The notes under the pieces were generated by a model. That model searched no databases. It was given only the letters and a program-made list of their open reading frames with translations, and was not told where the DNA came from. A program made the position numbers and the translations under genes. Below, piece by piece: positions 61,569 to 64,000 of a DNA stretch of 64,000 bases. The stretch is from Variovorax sp. PBL-E5 (GTDB taxonomy: Bacteria > Pseudomonadota > Gammaproteobacteria > Burkholderiales > Burkholderiaceae_C), in NCBI RefSeq assembly GCF_901827185.1, contig NZ_LR594671.1, forward strand, positions 1,612,001 to 1,676,000. Direction: 5' to 3'. Each line of letters starts with the position of its first letter. The first letter of the stretch is position 1.

Positions 61569-62441
61569 ATGCGTCTCCTCCTCGATTCTTTCTGGCGTTC
61601 GGTGGCCTACTGCATGCACCCGCGGGTGGTCGTGCTCTCGCTGCTGCCGCTGGCGATCATGGCGATCCTGACGGCGATCTTCGGCTATTTCTATTGGGAT
61701 GCAGCGGTGAGCTGGACGCGCGGCGCGCTGGATGCGTGGCCCCTGCTGTCGAGCTTCTGGGGCTGGATGGGACGCCTGTTCTCGGGCAACGTGACGGCCG
61801 CACTCGCCCCATTGGTGGTAGTGGTCGCGGCCACGCCGGTGCTGGTGGTGGTGGCACTGCTGGTGGTCGCCGGGTTCATGGCGCCGGCCTTGACGCGCCT
61901 GGTGGCCGAACGGCGTTTCCCGACCCTGGAACAGAAGCGGGGCGCGTCCTTCATCGGCGGCGTCGCCCGATCGCTCGGCCTCACGGTGCTGGCGCTGCTC
62001 GCCCTGGTCGTGTCGATGCCGCTCTGGCTCATCCCGCCGCTGGTGCTGGTCCTTCCACCGCTGATCTGGGGTTGGCTGACCTACCGCGTGATGAGCTTCG
62101 ATGCGCTGTCCGGCCACGCGAGCCCGGAGGAGCGCGACGTGCTCCTGCGGGTGCATCGGCTGCCGCTGCTGGGCATCGGCGTGCTGTGCGGCTACCTGGG
62201 CGCGGCACCCAGCATCGTCTGGGCGTCGGGGCTGCTGTTCGCCGCGGCTTTCTTCGTCCTCGTGCCGCTCGCGATCTGGATCTACACGCTCGTGTTCGCG
62301 TTCTCGGCGCTCTGGTTCGGGCACTATTGCCTCGACGCGCTGGCGCAACTGCGGGCGCAGCGCGCGGCCGCAGCCGTTTCAACTTCTGCGGTCGAGCTGG
62401 CGGATGCCCGCGCGACCGCCACTCAATGGGGCGCGCCATGA
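61569..62441 (+). CDS. EI24/CysZ-like membrane protein
   Basis: The 290-residue protein starts MRLLLDSFWRSVAYCMHPRVVVLSLLPLAIMAILTAIFGYF and has about six hydrophobic segments with the EI24-domain order (GWLTYRVMSFDALSGHASPEER near residue 180). CysZ members move sulfate; EI24 homologues in Burkholderiales are unassigned. It overlaps the molybdopterin-domain gene by four bases (ATGA). Confidence 0.8.
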   Translation: MRLLLDSFWRSVAYCMHPRVVVLSLLPLAIMAILTAIFGYFYWDAAVSWTRGALDAWPLLSSFWGWMGRLFSGNVTAALAPLVVVVAATPVLVVVALLVVAGFMAPALTRLVAERRFPTLEQKRGASFIGGVARSLGLTVLALLALVVSMPLWLIPPLVLVLPPLIWGWLTYRVMSFDALSGHASPEERDVLLRVHRLPLLGIGVLCGYLGAAPSIVWASGLLFAAAFFVLVPLAIWIYTLVFAFSALWFGHYCLDALAQLRAQRAAAAVSTSAVELADARATATQWGAP

Positions 62442-63238
62442 CCCGTGCATTCGGTCTGATCGTCGTCGGCGACGAAATCCTCTCCGGCAAGCGTGCCGAC
62501 AAGCACATGCCCAAGGTGATCGAACTGCTCGCCGCGCGCGGCCTCGAGCTGGCCTGGGCCGAATACGTCGGCGACGTGCCCACACGCATCACGGCCGCGC
62601 TGGAACGGGCCTTCGCGTCGGGCGACATCGTGTTTTCCACCGGTGGTATCGGCGCCACTCCGGACGATCACACCCGCCAGTGCGCCGCCAAGGCGTTGCG
62701 GGTTCCGCTGGCCCTGCATCCCGAAGCCGAGCTGCTGATTCGCGAGCGCATGCAGGACACGGCACGCGAGCAAGGCACCGCCTACGAGGCGGACCGCCCG
62801 GACAACGTCCATCGCCTCAACATGGGCGTGTTTCCGCAGGGTGCGACAATCATCCGCAACCCCTACAACAAGATTCCGGGCTTCAGCGTCGGGCATGTGC
62901 ATTTCGTGCCGGGCTTTCCGATCATGGCCTGGCCGATGATCGAATCGGTGCTCGACACGCAGTACGCCGAGCTTTTCGCCCGCGGCTCCGCGGTCGAGAA
63001 ATCCGTGATCGTCTACGGTGCCATGGAGGCGGCGCTGACGCCGCTCATGGAAGCCGTCGAGCACGCGCATCCGGGCATCAAGGTGTTCAGCCTGCCGAGC
63101 GTGGACCATGCCGTGCACGGTCGTCACATCGAACTCGGCGTCAAGGGCCCGGCCGATCGTATCGAGTCCGCCTATGCGGCGCTGATCGAGGGACTGCACG
63201 GCTTTAAGGCAAAGCTTGGCCCCGAATTGGTGCGCTAA
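62438..63238 (+). CDS. Molybdopterin-binding domain protein (CinA/MoCF-like, no amidase domain)
   Basis: The 266-residue protein has the MoCF fold: IVVGDEILSGKRADKHMPKVIELLAARGLELAWAEYVGDVPTRITAALERAFASGDIVFSTGGIGATPDDHTRQC. The STGGIGATPDD block is the usual molybdopterin-binding loop. The C-terminal extension (residues ~150-266) is not the nicotinamide-nucleotide amidase of full-length CinA. May act in cofactor handling or nucleotide repair; function not settled. Confidence 0.87.
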   Translation: MTRAFGLIVVGDEILSGKRADKHMPKVIELLAARGLELAWAEYVGDVPTRITAALERAFASGDIVFSTGGIGATPDDHTRQCAAKALRVPLALHPEAELLIRERMQDTAREQGTAYEADRPDNVHRLNMGVFPQGATIIRNPYNKIPGFSVGHVHFVPGFPIMAWPMIESVLDTQYAELFARGSAVEKSVIVYGAMEAALTPLMEAVEHAHPGIKVFSLPSVDHAVHGRHIELGVKGPADRIESAYAALIEGLHGFKAKLGPELVR

Positions 63239-63246
63239 CTTGGTGC

Positions 63247-63263
63247 GCACCATTTTGGCTGCA
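63247..63263 (+). promoter_or_regulatory. Possible NtrC-type site upstream of glnA
   Basis: GCACCATTTTGGCTGCA resembles the NtrC consensus GCACY-N5-YGGTGC on its left half. It lies about 75 bp before the sigma-54-like promoter, the usual enhancer distance. The right half diverges. Confidence 0.4.
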
Positions 63264-63322
63264 AAATGCCGACTGACGGCCGCCCCGGGGATGCCCAGCG
63301 CGTGTTCCGCGCGCGCCCGCAA

Positions 63323-63340
63323 TGGCATAGAAACTGCATT
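63323..63340 (+). promoter_or_regulatory. Sigma-54-like promoter of glnA
   Basis: TGGCATAGAAACTGCATT holds GG (-24) and GC (-12) exactly ten bases apart, matching the TGGCAC-N5-TTGCW pattern in the key positions, 45 bp before the glnA ATG. Confidence 0.65.
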
Positions 63341-63385
63341 CCCGATTCCGTACTTCCAACCACTATCCAAACCAGGAGAAACCTG

Positions 63386-64000
63386 ATGGCAAAGACCGTC
63401 GCCGATGTACTCAAACTCGTGAAGGAAAACGAGGTCAAGTTCGTCGACTTCCGATTCACCGACACCCGCGGCAAGGAGCAGCACGTGACCGTGCCGGTCT
63501 CGGCGTTCGACGAAGGCAAGTTCACCGATGGCCACGCCTTCGACGGCTCCTCGATCGCCGGATGGAAGGGCATCGAGGCCTCGGACATGCAGCTCATGCC
63601 CGACCCCAACACGGCCAACATCGATCCCTTCTTCGAAGAGACCACGCTGATCCTGACCTGCGACGTGGTCGATCCGTCGGACGGCAAGCCCTACGAGCGC
63701 GACCCGCGTTCCCTGGCCAAGCGCGCCGAGGCGTACATGAAGGCATCCGGCTTGGGCGACACCGCCTTCTTCGGTCCGGAGCCCGAATTCTTCGTGTTCG
63801 ACGGCGTGCGCTGGCAGAACGACATGTCCGGCTGCTTCGTCAAGATCGAATCCGAGGAAGCCTCGTGGAACACCGGCAAGGAGTTCGAGCACGGCAACAC
63901 CGGCCACCGTCCCGCCACCAAGGGCGGCTACTTCCCGGTGCCGCCGGTCGACAGCTTCCAGGACATGCGCTCCGAGATGTGCCTGGTGCTCGAATCGCTG
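63386..64000 (+). CDS. glnA: Glutamine synthetase type I (5' part)
   Basis: The first 205 residues of GlnA, which makes glutamine from glutamate, ammonia and ATP. The start [37 protein letters not shown] is canonical. The N-terminal beta-grasp ([26 protein letters not shown]) and the first metal-site block [12 protein letters not shown] follow. The start follows AGGAGAAACCTG. The gene runs past the end of the window. Confidence 0.97.
   Translation, partial: MAKTVADVLKLVKENEVKFVDFRFTDTRGKEQHVTVPVSAFDEGKFTDGHAFDGSSIAGWKGIEASDMQLMPDPNTANIDPFFEETTLILTCDVVDPSDGKPYERDPRSLAKRAEAYMKASGLGDTAFFGPEPEFFVFDGVRWQNDMSGCFVKIESEEASWNTGKEFEHGNTGHRPATKGGYFPVPPVDSFQDMRSEMCLVLESL

Overview
The window is a GC-rich chromosomal segment of a beta-proteobacterium of the order Burkholderiales, most likely a Comamonadaceae member close to Variovorax. 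This rests on the gyrA-serC-pheA-tyrA-aroA/cmk-rpsA-ihfB-lapAB order, the AroA-Cmk fusion protein, many LysR/TRAP/aromatic-acid genes, and a tmRNA tag reading ANDERFALAA. Species identity is inference; no database was searched.

Layout. (1) 1-3.3 kb: purine and glyoxylate catabolism (xdhC end, puuD, glycerate 2-kinase). (2) 3.294-7.175 kb: a 3,876-bp composite mobile element. It is bounded by 185-bp inverted copies of an IS5-type transposase end and by a TTA direct repeat. It carries tetR, a GT1 glycosyltransferase and an arylamine N-acetyltransferase. (3) 7.2-15.4 kb: a minus-strand unit (iorA, iorB, TRAP dctPQM, acyl-CoA thioesterase) with a divergent LysR regulator. (4) 15.4-18.8 kb: accessory patch with an IS21 remnant, an orphan sensor kinase, DUF4256, a LysE exporter and short repeats. 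(5) 18.8-25.8 kb: a tightly overlapping minus-strand operon (salicylyl-CoA-5-hydroxylase-like FAD monooxygenase, aryl-acid AMP/CoA ligase, fused aconitase/LeuCD-type hydro-lyase, RibD-like reductase, then a sugar dehydrogenase), opposed by a ferredoxin-reductase-like flavoprotein. (6) 27-36.2 kb: MFS efflux pump, small exported and membrane proteins, a complete Mrp (Mnh) Na+/H+ antiporter operon and crcB. (7) 36.2-51.3 kb: conserved core (comEA, lapB, lapA, ihfB, rpsA, aroA-cmk, tyrA, pheA, serC, DUF2059, gyrA; divergent ompA, ubiG, gph). (8) 51.3-64 kb: tmRNA, a galM/SDR sugar cluster with GntR regulator, a methyltransferase, ggt, rsuA, a beta-propeller/deacetylase/desaturase/EI24/molybdopterin-domain run, and the start of glnA behind a sigma-54 type promoter.

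How genes work together. The purine genes send urate carbon through glyoxylate to glycerate. The iorAB-TRAP-thioesterase unit looks like uptake and oxidative activation of aryl-2-oxo acids. The 25-20 kb operon looks like a CoA-dependent aromatic-acid pathway with an unusual dehydratase and reductase. The mobile element looks like a portable drug/xenobiotic modification cassette.

Most notable: the IS5-bounded cassette that landed exactly at the thioesterase stop codon, with an operator inside an apparently leaderless tetR promoter, and the monooxygenase-ligase-hydratase-reductase operon.
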